A stretch of DNA of 64,000 nucleotides from Pyxidicoccus trucidator (GTDB lineage Bacteria > Myxococcota > Myxococcia > Myxococcales > Myxococcaceae), in assembly GCF_010894435.1 (NCBI RefSeq), contig NZ_JAAIXZ010000007.1, forward strand, positions 68,879 through 132,878, read 5' to 3'. Position numbers and translations under genes: made by a program. Below are positions 16,057 to 23,420 of this stretch, piece after piece; the stretch's first letter is position 1; the number at the start of each line of letters is the position of its first letter. Below the pieces are notes generated by a model, which made no database searches, was not told the origin of the DNA, and worked only from the letters and a program-made list of their open reading frames with translations.

Positions 16057-16839
16057 ATGTTCAAGCGAGCGGCAGTCCTCGTGGTGAGCTGTGGCACGTT
16101 CCTGGCCGGCTGCGATGCAGCCCCGCGAATCGAGAATGAGGAGATCATCTCCAACCTCATCGAGGCCGGGTTTCCGGCCGACGACATCATGGTCGTCGAC
16201 GATGCGGTGTACGTGGGGCGCGACACCCAGGTGAGCCTCGAGGCGTCCCGCGAGCTGCTTCAGCCCAGCGAGGGGAGCCAGGAGCACTACAGGACGACGA
16301 ATCTCGTCAACACCGCCATCGTCAAGAAGATCTGCATCAATCCGACCACCGCGTTCACCAGCTACCCCCGGTTCAGCCAGGGGCTCGATATGGCCATCGC
16401 CAATTACAATGCCCTGGGTCTCTGCTTCACGATGGCGAGGGGACCGACCACCGGCTGCGACGCGAACATCTCCGCGCGGACCATGACAGGCACCGGCGGC
16501 TCCGCGGGATTCCCCTCGAATGGCTATCCCTTCGGGTCCATCACCATCGGCACCGGGCTGGGTAGCTACAGCGTCGACGTGGTCGAGCACGTCATCACCC
16601 ACGAGCTTGGCCACACCATCGGGCTGCGCCATACGGACTACTACAACCGCGCCATCAGCTGCGGCAGCGGCGGCACCGAAGGCACTGCTGGCGTGGGGTC
16701 CATCCACATCCCCGGAACGCCGACGACCGCCACGGTGGGCGGGTCCATCATGAACTCCTGCTTCAGGTCGACCGAGACCGGCGAGTTCACCAGCCAGGAT
16801 ATCGCCGCGTTGCAGGCCCTCTACGGCGGTGGCTGCTGA
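16057..16839 (+). CDS. M57-type zinc metallopeptidase lipoprotein
   Basis: ATG 16057 follows GAGAGGAAACG. The 260-residue product begins with a lipoprotein signal (lipobox LAGC near residue 19). A zinc site HELGHTIGLRH is seen at residues 182-192, an extended HExxHxxGxxH motif with His182, His186 and His192. The C-terminus ends TSQDIAALQALYGGGC. This pattern fits the M57 'dual-action' metallopeptidase family common in myxobacteria. It is presumably exported and lipid-anchored. The gene is the intact member of a three-copy set; the PAAR-effector island begins 250 bp downstream and a 3' fragment of the same gene closes the island. Confidence 0.85.
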   Translation: MFKRAAVLVVSCGTFLAGCDAAPRIENEEIISNLIEAGFPADDIMVVDDAVYVGRDTQVSLEASRELLQPSEGSQEHYRTTNLVNTAIVKKICINPTTAFTSYPRFSQGLDMAIANYNALGLCFTMARGPTTGCDANISARTMTGTGGSAGFPSNGYPFGSITIGTGLGSYSVDVVEHVITHELGHTIGLRHTDYYNRAISCGSGGTEGTAGVGSIHIPGTPTTATVGGSIMNSCFRSTETGEFTSQDIAALQALYGGGC

Positions 16840-16863
16840 GCACGAGGGTTCAGGGAGACCGGC

Positions 16864-16975
16864 TGTAACGGAGCGGCGGACGGGGCGAGAGGCCGACGTC
16901 AACCCGTTTTGAAACCACGGGGTGTGTCCGACGCGCACCCTGTGGGTCAGCTGCTGGCGGACGGCGGTGCCGCCG
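16864..16975. repeat. intergenic repeat, copy B
   Basis: Matches copy A (13121-13215): both have GTAACGG, CGGCGGACGGGG, (A/G)CGTCAACC, TGAAAnCnCGGGGTGTGTCCG and CGCACC..TG.GG in the same order with short indels. It lies between the metallopeptidase gene and the PAAR gene. Role unknown; it could be a dispersed non-autonomous element. Confidence 0.5.
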
Positions 16976-17073
16976 GGCGGGCGCGCCGGGGGAAAGGGCG
17001 CGTCCGGGAGCGCGGGGGAAGCGCTTCGCCAGGGCCCGGGGCGAGCCCTCCCGCGTATCGCCGTCGATGTATC

Positions 17074-17089
17074 AGGGAGTATGCTCCCT
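17074..17089 (+). promoter_or_regulatory. hairpin covering the likely ribosome site of the PAAR gene
   Basis: AGGGAG (17074-17079) pairs perfectly with CTCCCT (17084-17089) around a TATG loop. AGGGAG is the only good Shine-Dalgarno-like sequence before ATG 17092, 12 nt away, so the stem would hide it. Small, but it could limit translation of the island's first gene. Confidence 0.35.
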
Positions 17090-17091
17090 AC

Positions 17092-17553
17092 ATGGCCATT
17101 ACCGTTGGCGTGAACAAGATGTCCGTCGTCACCAAGGACTCCAATGGTGTCACCGTCGCCTTCCCGGACGTGTGCAAGACGCCAAGCCCGGCGGGGCCGG
17201 TTCCCATCCCGTATCCGAACATCGCCAAGTCCTCGGACACCGACAAGGGCACCAAGAAGGTCTCCGTGGAGGGCAACCCGGTGTGCGTGAAGGACTCGAA
17301 CTTCAGCACGAGCACCGGTGACGAGGCGGGCTCGGCGGGCGGGGTGGCCTCTGGAAAGACCAAGGGCAAGGCCGAGTTCGTCAACTACTCCTTCGACGTG
17401 CAGTTCGAGGGCAAGAACGTGGCTCGCGCCTTCGACCTCATGCTGCACAACGACAAGAACACGCCTCCCGCGCCGCTGATGCAGGGGCCAATCGTCGCGC
17501 TCGGAAAGCCGGCCGACAAGGTCCCCTGCGATACCTGCGGGAAAGAGCTCTAG
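17092..17553 (+). CDS. PAAR-like (DUF4150) spike-tip protein
   Basis: A 153-residue protein starting at ATG 17092. The sequence VAFPDVCKTPSPAGPVPIPYPN near the N-terminus, followed by SVEGNPVCVKDSNFS and STGDEAGSAGG, is the pattern of PAAR-like DUF4150 proteins that cap the spike of type VI secretion systems and carry effectors. Paired cysteines near the C-terminus (CDTCGKEL) may bind metal. It heads a tightly packed co-directional cluster; DUF6484, an AHH nuclease and immunity genes follow. No structural T6SS genes lie in this window, so the apparatus must be encoded elsewhere. Confidence 0.85.
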   Translation: MAITVGVNKMSVVTKDSNGVTVAFPDVCKTPSPAGPVPIPYPNIAKSSDTDKGTKKVSVEGNPVCVKDSNFSTSTGDEAGSAGGVASGKTKGKAEFVNYSFDVQFEGKNVARAFDLMLHNDKNTPPAPLMQGPIVALGKPADKVPCDTCGKEL

Positions 17554-17556
17554 GCG

Positions 17557-18072
17557 ATGGACGCGTCCAATCGCAGCGGCAAGCCCCGCGCCGGGCAGTC
17601 CTTCTCCGAAGAGTCCATCCTCGCGCCGCGAGTGGGCTGGGTGGCCGGGGAGGGCGCGAGCGGGGCCCTGCTGGTGGACTTCGAGGGCAACCGTCGCGGT
17701 CCGCTCCCGGTGCGCACCACGGTGGCGCTGGCGCCGGAGGCCATCCGGCGGGCCTCGGTGGAGCGGCAGGGCGCGCTCCTCCTCTTCGAGAACGGGGACC
17801 CCGCGCTGCCCGTCCTCGTGGGGCTCCTCCAGACCACCAGCCCCGCGCCGCTCACGGAGGCCATCCTCGATTCGCTGGACCCAGGTCCACGGGAAGCGCG
17901 GGTGGATGGCAAGCAGGTGAACATCGAGGCGCGCGAAGAAGTCACGCTGAAGTGCGGGAAGGCGAGCCTCACCCTGCGTCGCAACGGCGACGTCATCCTG
18001 CGCGGCGTCAACATCCGGACCGAGGCGGAGCAGGTGCAGCGCATCAAGGGCGGGAAGGTCCAGATCAACTGA
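17557..18072 (+). CDS. DUF6484-type T6SS-associated protein
   Basis: A 171-residue protein, starting 3 nt after the PAAR stop, so clearly in the same transcript. The N-terminal half shows a beta-strand-rich core (ILAPRVGWVAGEG, ALLVDFEGN, LLLFENGDPALPVLVGLL). The C-terminal third (VNIEAREEVTLKCGKASLTL...VILRGVNI) reads like a VgrG-type beta-helix needle segment. From memory this arrangement matches the DUF6484 proteins found next to PAAR/VgrG genes. A role in linking tip and effector, or as a spike adaptor, is inference from context. Confidence 0.7.
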   Translation: MDASNRSGKPRAGQSFSEESILAPRVGWVAGEGASGALLVDFEGNRRGPLPVRTTVALAPEAIRRASVERQGALLLFENGDPALPVLVGLLQTTSPAPLTEAILDSLDPGPREARVDGKQVNIEAREEVTLKCGKASLTLRRNGDVILRGVNIRTEAEQVQRIKGGKVQIN

Positions 18073-18158
18073 GCAGGAGCCTTGGATGCCGCTGGCGCAT
18101 GCAATGCCCCGCGGCACCTGATACGGCCCGGGGCGTCGCAGCCCTCTTGGAGGCAGTC

Positions 18159-19064
18159 ATGGGGAAGGTCAACAACAGCGCGGCCAAGAGCAAGGCGCAG
18201 ACGAGCAAGCTGAAGACGGGCAAGGCGAAGGCAGTCGCCCTCAAGAAGACGATCGTCAAGAAGTCGGCCGGTGGGGCGGCGGGCAAGCAGGTCAAGGCCC
18301 CGAAGAAGCCGAAGCCCCCGCCGTCAGCCCACTCCTGGGAGGGCTCCTACCTCGCCGATGACCACGAGTATGGTTGCGTCAACCGGCACATCAGCGCCTA
18401 CACCCCGGCCAACCCCTGCAGCCACCGCCACCAAGCGCGGCTGAAGGCGCTGGAGACCCCGGCGAAGTACACGTGGCCGATAGATGCCGACAAGCAACCC
18501 GACAACGACGGGGAATGGGACCTCACCGTCGACGGCAACTTCGAGACCAACGCGAGGATTCCCTTCTACCACGAGGCGCACCACGTCGTGGCCAACGCGG
18601 AGCTCAAGGCCGCGGTGGTCGATGCGGGCGAGGGCATCGAACCCAAGGGCCGGGTACCGCTGATTGTCCGCTCGGGGCTGATGCGGGAGGGCTACAACCT
18701 CAACAACCAGATCAACATGATCATCCTGCCGATGGTGAAGTACGCCGCAACGGCGCTCGGCCTGCCGCTGCACCGCAGGACCCCCATCCACTTCCACCAC
18801 GCCGTCTACAGCGCGTACATCAAGAAGGAACTGGTGAAGCTCTTCGCCTGGGTCAAGGATGCTGCCGCCGACCACAAGGTTCCGGAGTACGAGAATACGC
18901 GGGAGGCAGTGGAGCTGCTCTCGAAGCGGCTCCACCCGCAGCTGATCGCGGCCGGCGAGGCGATGAAGGCCGGCACCATGGCGGGCGAGGCTCTGGAGGA
19001 CATCCCTCACGACTTCCTCAGCAAGGGGCGGCCCCAGAATGTATTGAATGGCGCACCTCCCTGA
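18159..19064 (+). CDS. AHH-family nuclease toxin (putative injected effector)
   Basis: ATG 18159 is preceded by TTGGAGG at a good distance; the product is 301 residues. Residues 1-60 are extremely rich in Lys, Ala and Thr, like a histone H1 tail. A cysteine/histidine segment (CVNRHISAY...CSHRHQ) follows. Residues 140-142 are AHH within EAHHVVANAELKA, the signature of the AHH group of HNH/EndoVII-like nucleases, with NLNNQINMIILPM and HFHHAVYSAYIKKEL further on as in that family. Predicted role: DNA- or RNA-cleaving toxin delivered by the PAAR-tipped spike. The basic tail could help nucleic-acid binding. The next gene is the likely cognate immunity protein. Confidence 0.8.
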   Translation: MGKVNNSAAKSKAQTSKLKTGKAKAVALKKTIVKKSAGGAAGKQVKAPKKPKPPPSAHSWEGSYLADDHEYGCVNRHISAYTPANPCSHRHQARLKALETPAKYTWPIDADKQPDNDGEWDLTVDGNFETNARIPFYHEAHHVVANAELKAAVVDAGEGIEPKGRVPLIVRSGLMREGYNLNNQINMIILPMVKYAATALGLPLHRRTPIHFHHAVYSAYIKKELVKLFAWVKDAAADHKVPEYENTREAVELLSKRLHPQLIAAGEAMKAGTMAGEALEDIPHDFLSKGRPQNVLNGAPP

Positions 19065-19096
19065 GCCATGGCACCTCACCCCAAGGGACTAACTGA

Positions 19097-19696
19097 ATGA
19101 TGCGATTCCGCCTTCTCGAGACAATGGGAGACGCCAACGACCGGGACCTCTGCTTCCTCACCCGGTTCGTCGAGGGTATCGAGGGCAAGTCCCATTTCAC
19201 CAACCTCGGCAAGCCGCTGAGCCCCTTCTATCCGAAGGATGCCCGCATCCAGATGAGCCCGGAGCACCCGGGCATCAAGCTGTCGGCGCTGATCGGCAAT
19301 GAGCGGAGCATGCTGATTGCTTCCTCCGGGCTCAAGGACGCCATCCAGAAGCACTGCACGAACGAGATCGAGTACCTCCCGTTCACGCTCTACGACCACC
19401 GCAAGCGCGCCTACAGCGAGGACTACTTCATCATCAACCCGATTGGCACCTTCGACTGCCTGGACCTCAAGGCGAGCGATATCTCCTGGAGCACGAAGAA
19501 CCCCAAGAAGATCCTCCGCGTCGACGAGCACGTCCTGGACCGCGCGAAGATGCAGGACGCGCCCCAGCTCTTCCGGGTGGACGGGGATCCATCCGAATAT
19601 GTACTTGGCCGGGAGCTGGCGCGGGAGATCTACGACCGCAAGCTCACGAACATCCTCTGGACGGAGCTGCGCTTCAGCGACGAGCCGAAGAAGTGA
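19097..19696 (+). CDS. Imm11-family immunity protein
   Basis: A 199-residue cytoplasmic protein 32 nt after the nuclease gene. EDYFIINPIGTFDCLDL near the middle, then ILRVDEHVLDRAKM, APQLFRVDG and LAREIYDRKLTNILW are features of the Imm11 (DUF1629) family, which neutralises polymorphic toxins in the producing cell. Position directly after the AHH nuclease indicates that it is the cognate antidote. It overlaps the next gene by 4 nt (GTGA), so the immunity gene is translationally coupled to downstream accessory genes. Confidence 0.8.
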   Translation: MMRFRLLETMGDANDRDLCFLTRFVEGIEGKSHFTNLGKPLSPFYPKDARIQMSPEHPGIKLSALIGNERSMLIASSGLKDAIQKHCTNEIEYLPFTLYDHRKRAYSEDYFIINPIGTFDCLDLKASDISWSTKNPKKILRVDEHVLDRAKMQDAPQLFRVDGDPSEYVLGRELAREIYDRKLTNILWTELRFSDEPKK

Positions 19697-21036
19697 GTGT
19701 GGCCTCCCCTCCGTCCGCCCCCCGCGCCATGACGCGCCGTCCGCCCCTGCTGTGGGACGTGCTCGCGGAGCACCTGGAGGAAGCCAGCTTCCTCTGGACG
19801 CAGCGGGAGCGGGCGATGGGCTCCCCGGACTACACCCTGCCCGAAGTCGAGGCGGGGGATGAGGCCCGGTTGCGCGCCCACCTGGACGGGCTCCGGGTGG
19901 GAGGTGCGCCCGTCGCGCTCCGGCTGCTGCGGCCGGCGCTGGAGAGCGAGGAGCCCGGGCTCGTAGCCTCCGCCGCCTCCGTGCTGCTCGCGTCTGGCGA
20001 GCACGCGCTCGTGCTGGAGCGGTGGGTGGAGGACGCGGAGCGGCGGCCCTGGCTGCGGCATGCGCTGGCGCTGTGCGAGCGCGAGGAGCTGGACGCCCCG
20101 CTGCTCGACCTGCTGCCGCGGCTGGAGCCGGCGCTCCAGGCCGAGCTGCTCGACGTCCTCGCCTTCCGGAAGGTCGACGCGGGGCCCCGCCTGGAGCGCG
20201 TGTCCCTCGCCGACACGGAGCCGGCGCTCCTCGCGGCCGCCTTCCGCGCCGCGCGGATGACGAAGCAGCCGGTGCTGGTGCCATGGCTTCGCAAGGGGCT
20301 GGAGGACTCCCGGCCCCTGGTGCGCGACGCCGCCCTCGGGACGGGGCTGGTCCGGGGCCTCCGCGCGGCCTGGCAGGCCTGCCTGCGGCTCGCGACGCAA
20401 GGGGAGGAGCCCCGCCTGGCGATGCTCGCGCTGGCGGCCGGAGGGGCTCCCGCCGACGTGGAGACGCTGGTGCAGGCTCTGGGCACGCCCGAGCTGCGCG
20501 CGGAGGCGCTGTGGGCGCTCGGCTTCAGTGGACGGCTGGCGGCGGCGGACGCGGCCCTGGCCGTGCTGAAGGAGCAGGAGCCGGAGGAGGGGTGGCTGGC
20601 CCTGCACACCTTCGCCGTCATCACCGGCTTCTCCCCGGAGGGCGTGTTCATGAGCAAGGCGGCCGAGGGAGACGGCGAAGTGGCGCCGCCTTCCGGTGCC
20701 GTGTCCGCCAGCCTGCCGGCCCCCGAGCATCGCCCCGGACGGGTGCGGGTGGTCGAGGTGTCACGGTGGTGGGCGAAGGCGCGTGGCCGCTTCGACCCGG
20801 AGGGCCGCTACCGGTACGGCGTACCGTGGACGCCCGAGGCGCTGCTGCAGGCCCTCCATCAGGCGCCGATGAGTCACCGTCCGGCGCTGGCCTTCGAGCT
20901 GGCCGTCAGGAGTCGGGGCGCCTGCCAGGTGGAGACCCGGGGCTGGTGCGGACACCAGCGCGCGCAGCTCCGGGCCGCCGGGGCGTTGTCTTTGGAGCGG
21001 CTCACGCGCGGCTTCGATGGGTGGATGAACTCATGA
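19693..21036 (+). CDS. TIGR02270-type HEAT-repeat protein
   Basis: A 447-residue alpha-helical protein with GTG start 19693 (an ATG at codon 13 is the alternative). It is a run of roughly 35-residue Leu/Ala-rich helix pairs typical of HEAT repeats, with an N-terminal lead LLWDVLAEHLEEASFLW that recalls the TIGR02270 family. Such proteins occur near PAAR/VgrG clusters in myxobacteria and other proteobacteria. A chaperone or adaptor role for effector loading is inferred only from context. It overlaps the next ORF by 4 nt (ATGA). Confidence 0.7.
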   Translation: MSVASPPSAPRAMTRRPPLLWDVLAEHLEEASFLWTQRERAMGSPDYTLPEVEAGDEARLRAHLDGLRVGGAPVALRLLRPALESEEPGLVASAASVLLASGEHALVLERWVEDAERRPWLRHALALCEREELDAPLLDLLPRLEPALQAELLDVLAFRKVDAGPRLERVSLADTEPALLAAAFRAARMTKQPVLVPWLRKGLEDSRPLVRDAALGTGLVRGLRAAWQACLRLATQGEEPRLAMLALAAGGAPADVETLVQALGTPELRAEALWALGFSGRLAAADAALAVLKEQEPEEGWLALHTFAVITGFSPEGVFMSKAAEGDGEVAPPSGAVSASLPAPEHRPGRVRVVEVSRWWAKARGRFDPEGRYRYGVPWTPEALLQALHQAPMSHRPALAFELAVRSRGACQVETRGWCGHQRAQLRAAGALSLERLTRGFDGWMNS

Positions 21037-22160
21037 GCGCTCCACGCGAGCCCCCCCCGCCGGACGTCCTGGGGGTCATCACCGCCGTGGGGGCCGTCAC
21101 CTCGGTGGGGCGCAGCGTCGCCGCCGCGTGCGCCGCCATCCGCGCGGGCATCACCCGCCCGCGAAGGGTGAGCCATTTCCAGGTGCTGGAGCCGGAGACC
21201 CAGGACACCCTTCCGCTCACCGCACACCCCGTCCACGGCTACACGGACGGCTTCGCGGGGATGGGCAGATGGCTGCGTCTGGCGCGAGGCTGCCTCCGCG
21301 AGGTGCTGGAGACGCCGGGACTTCCTCGCCCCTCCGACGGGAGGTTCTGGGGGAGCACGGCCCTGCTGGCGGTCACCCCCTCCCGGAATGACGGGGGGTT
21401 CGAGGTGGAGGGGGAGGATGGCCTGGACGGCATCCGCGAGTCCTGCCTCCGCCCGCTCCGCGACGCCCTGGGGCTGGCCCTGCCTGACGCGAACGTGTGG
21501 GTGATGGACCAGGGCCACGCGGGTACAGCCGCGGCGGTACAGCGGGCCTCGGGCGAGCTGTGGCGGGCCGGGTTCGAGCGCGTCCTCATCCTCGCGGTCG
21601 ACTCCCTGCTCGACCCCGAGGCGCTGCAGATGCTCGGCGAGGAGGGCCGCCTGAAGGTGGGGGACAACCCGGTGGGGTTGATGCCCGGTGAGGCTGCCGC
21701 GTGCTTCCTGCTGGAGCAGGAGGGCAGCGCGCGCCGACGCGGTGCCGCGCCCCTGGCCCTGGTGACGGGCGTGGCCACCGCCCAGGAGCGCAATCACCTG
21801 TACTCGGGCGAGTCCACCCAGGGGGAGGGGCTGGCGACCTGCCTCCGCGAGGTGCTCGCGCGCGGTTCGCGCCCGGCTCGCTTCGAGGGGGACGTCTACT
21901 CCGACTTGAACGGTGAGCAGTGGCGCTCGCGGGAGTGGGGGACCGCGCTCATCCGTCTGGGGGAGCACCTGGACGCGCCGAACGTTCATCTTCCCTGCGT
22001 CTCGGTGGGAGACGTCGGCGCCGCGAGCGGAGCGCTGGGAGTCTGTCTGTCGGTCCACGCCTTCGCCCGGGGGCAGTCCCGGACCGGGCAGGCCCTGGTT
22101 GTCTCCAGCTCCCCCTGGGGCACCGTGGGCTGTCTCCGCCTCCACTCCGCCGGGGCTTGA
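21033..22160 (+). CDS. ketosynthase-like (thiolase-fold) protein, catalytic Cys absent
   Basis: A 375-residue protein coupled to the HEAT-repeat gene. It follows the beta-ketoacyl-ACP synthase layout: an N-terminal ITAVGAVTSVGRS, a mid-region DQGHAGTAAAVQRASGEL, then ILAVDSLLD, MPGEAAACFLLE and GDVGAASGALGV. At the position of the catalytic cysteine (the ACSS motif) it has His162-Ala-Gly-Thr, and the first catalytic His motif is changed to GDVGAASG. It is therefore unlikely to condense acyl chains. Such degenerate ketosynthases beside PAAR genes may serve as scaffold or adaptor; this is inference. Confidence 0.65.
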   Translation: MSAPREPPPPDVLGVITAVGAVTSVGRSVAAACAAIRAGITRPRRVSHFQVLEPETQDTLPLTAHPVHGYTDGFAGMGRWLRLARGCLREVLETPGLPRPSDGRFWGSTALLAVTPSRNDGGFEVEGEDGLDGIRESCLRPLRDALGLALPDANVWVMDQGHAGTAAAVQRASGELWRAGFERVLILAVDSLLDPEALQMLGEEGRLKVGDNPVGLMPGEAAACFLLEQEGSARRRGAAPLALVTGVATAQERNHLYSGESTQGEGLATCLREVLARGSRPARFEGDVYSDLNGEQWRSREWGTALIRLGEHLDAPNVHLPCVSVGDVGAASGALGVCLSVHAFARGQSRTGQALVVSSSPWGTVGCLRLHSAGA

Positions 22161-22193
22161 GGCTCCGCCCCATTCCCGCCTCCAGGTGCGCCC

Positions 22194-22961
22194 ATGGCCT
22201 CCAAGTTCCTGCCCGCCGTCATCGAAAATGCCCTGGACGAGAACCAGCGCCTGCGGCGGCGGCTCGTCCGCGGGGAGGTGCGCTCGCATCACGTCCTGAC
22301 GTTCTGTGACAACTTCCGCATCGCGGGCATCGGCTCGCTCTTCCTGACGGGCACCTCGGAGCCCTTCCTCCGCCACCTCCACCAGAGCGGCCGGGCCTTC
22401 GCCCACTACCTGCGCAACGCGGGGAACACCGAGGTGCGACTGAGTCGCTCGCGGCCCTTCTTCGACGCGGTCGGCGCGGGGGACTTCGACGGCGCGGCGC
22501 TGATTGCGCGGCACGCGAGGCGGAGCTGGGCCCATGGCGAGGAGTACGAAGAGGACTTCCTCTTCATCGAGTTCCTCATCCAGCACGGCGTGCTGGAGGC
22601 CCCGGTGGCCGACTGCGAGGACCTGCTCGCCCGCTACGAGCGGGCGCTCAAGGGCGCTGAGGACCTGAGGCTCGACGTCTGCCGGGCACTGCTTCAAGCG
22701 GACCCGGAGGCGTTCAATCAGGCGCTCGCAGTGTTCCTCTCGGACCGGAAGGAGCAGCTGGAGAAGCAGGCGGAGACCACTCCCTTCCCGGAGGAGTTTC
22801 TCGCCACCGAGTGGCACTTCTCCCTGGAAGGACTGGCGCTGGTGCGGCTGGCCGAGCGCAAGGGGCTGGAGACCGAGGAGGACTATCTCCACATCCCCTC
22901 CATCGCACGGGAGCCGGCCCGGATTCGGCTGAGCGAGGACTCGTGGATGGAGGCCGACTGA
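22194..22961 (+). CDS. Imm49-like immunity protein
   Basis: A 255-residue, mostly helical, cytoplasmic protein 33 nt after the ketosynthase-like gene. The region FFDAVGAGDFDGAALIARHA, then EYEEDFLFIEFLIQHG and RYERALKG, resembles the Imm49 family of predicted immunity proteins. No toxin gene lies directly upstream, so it may protect against a toxin lost from this locus, or the ketosynthase-like and HEAT genes may be cargo. It is the last gene of the island; the truncated metallopeptidase copy begins within 10 bp of its stop. Confidence 0.55.
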   Translation: MASKFLPAVIENALDENQRLRRRLVRGEVRSHHVLTFCDNFRIAGIGSLFLTGTSEPFLRHLHQSGRAFAHYLRNAGNTEVRLSRSRPFFDAVGAGDFDGAALIARHARRSWAHGEEYEEDFLFIEFLIQHGVLEAPVADCEDLLARYERALKGAEDLRLDVCRALLQADPEAFNQALAVFLSDRKEQLEKQAETTPFPEEFLATEWHFSLEGLALVRLAERKGLETEEDYLHIPSIAREPARIRLSEDSWMEAD

Positions 22962-22966
22962 CGCGC

Positions 22967-23278
22967 GTGTACGGGACCATCAACATTGGCGCCGGGCTGG
23001 GCAGCTACAGCGTTGACGTGGTCGAGCACGGCATCACCCACGAGCTTGGCCACACCATCGGTCTCCGCCACACGGACTTCTACAACCGGAGCATCAGCTG
23101 TGGCAGCGGCGGCAGCGAAGGGACTGCTGGCGTGGGTGCCATCCACATCCCCGGAACGCCGACGACTGTCATGGTGGGCGGGTCGATCATGAACTCCTGC
23201 TTCAGGTCGACCGAAACCGGCGAGTTCACCAGCTATGATATCGCTGCGTTGAATGCGCTCTACGGTGGTGGTTGCTGA
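22967..23278 (+). pseudogene. 3' fragment of an M57-type metallopeptidase gene
   Basis: From about 22974 to the stop, this is nearly the same as the last 100 codons of the intact gene at 16057-16839: the HELGHTIGLRH zinc motif, SISCGSGGSEGTAGVG and the end ALYGGGC are all kept. The signal peptide and the first 155 residues are absent. The sequence after the stop (GCACGAGGGTTgAGGGAGACCG) also matches that after the intact copy. The junction is next to the Imm49-like stop codon, so the fragment marks the right edge of the island. A GTG at 22967 could start a 103-residue peptide, but without a signal it is unlikely to work. Confidence 0.8.
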
Positions 23279-23420
23279 GCACGAGGGTTGAGGGAGACCG
23301 ACTCTGGAGTTGCCCCGTTCCCTGGATGACGAGACGGCATCGTGAACCTGATGGTCCCGCCGGATGTGTATGCCATGCCCATGGGTGGGTGATATGAACC
23401 CACACACACAAAGGAATCTC

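Noticed and set aside
20874..22892. 672-codon minus-strand frame opposite the island genes
   Set aside because: Antisense shadow; all recognisable families in this stretch are on the plus strand.
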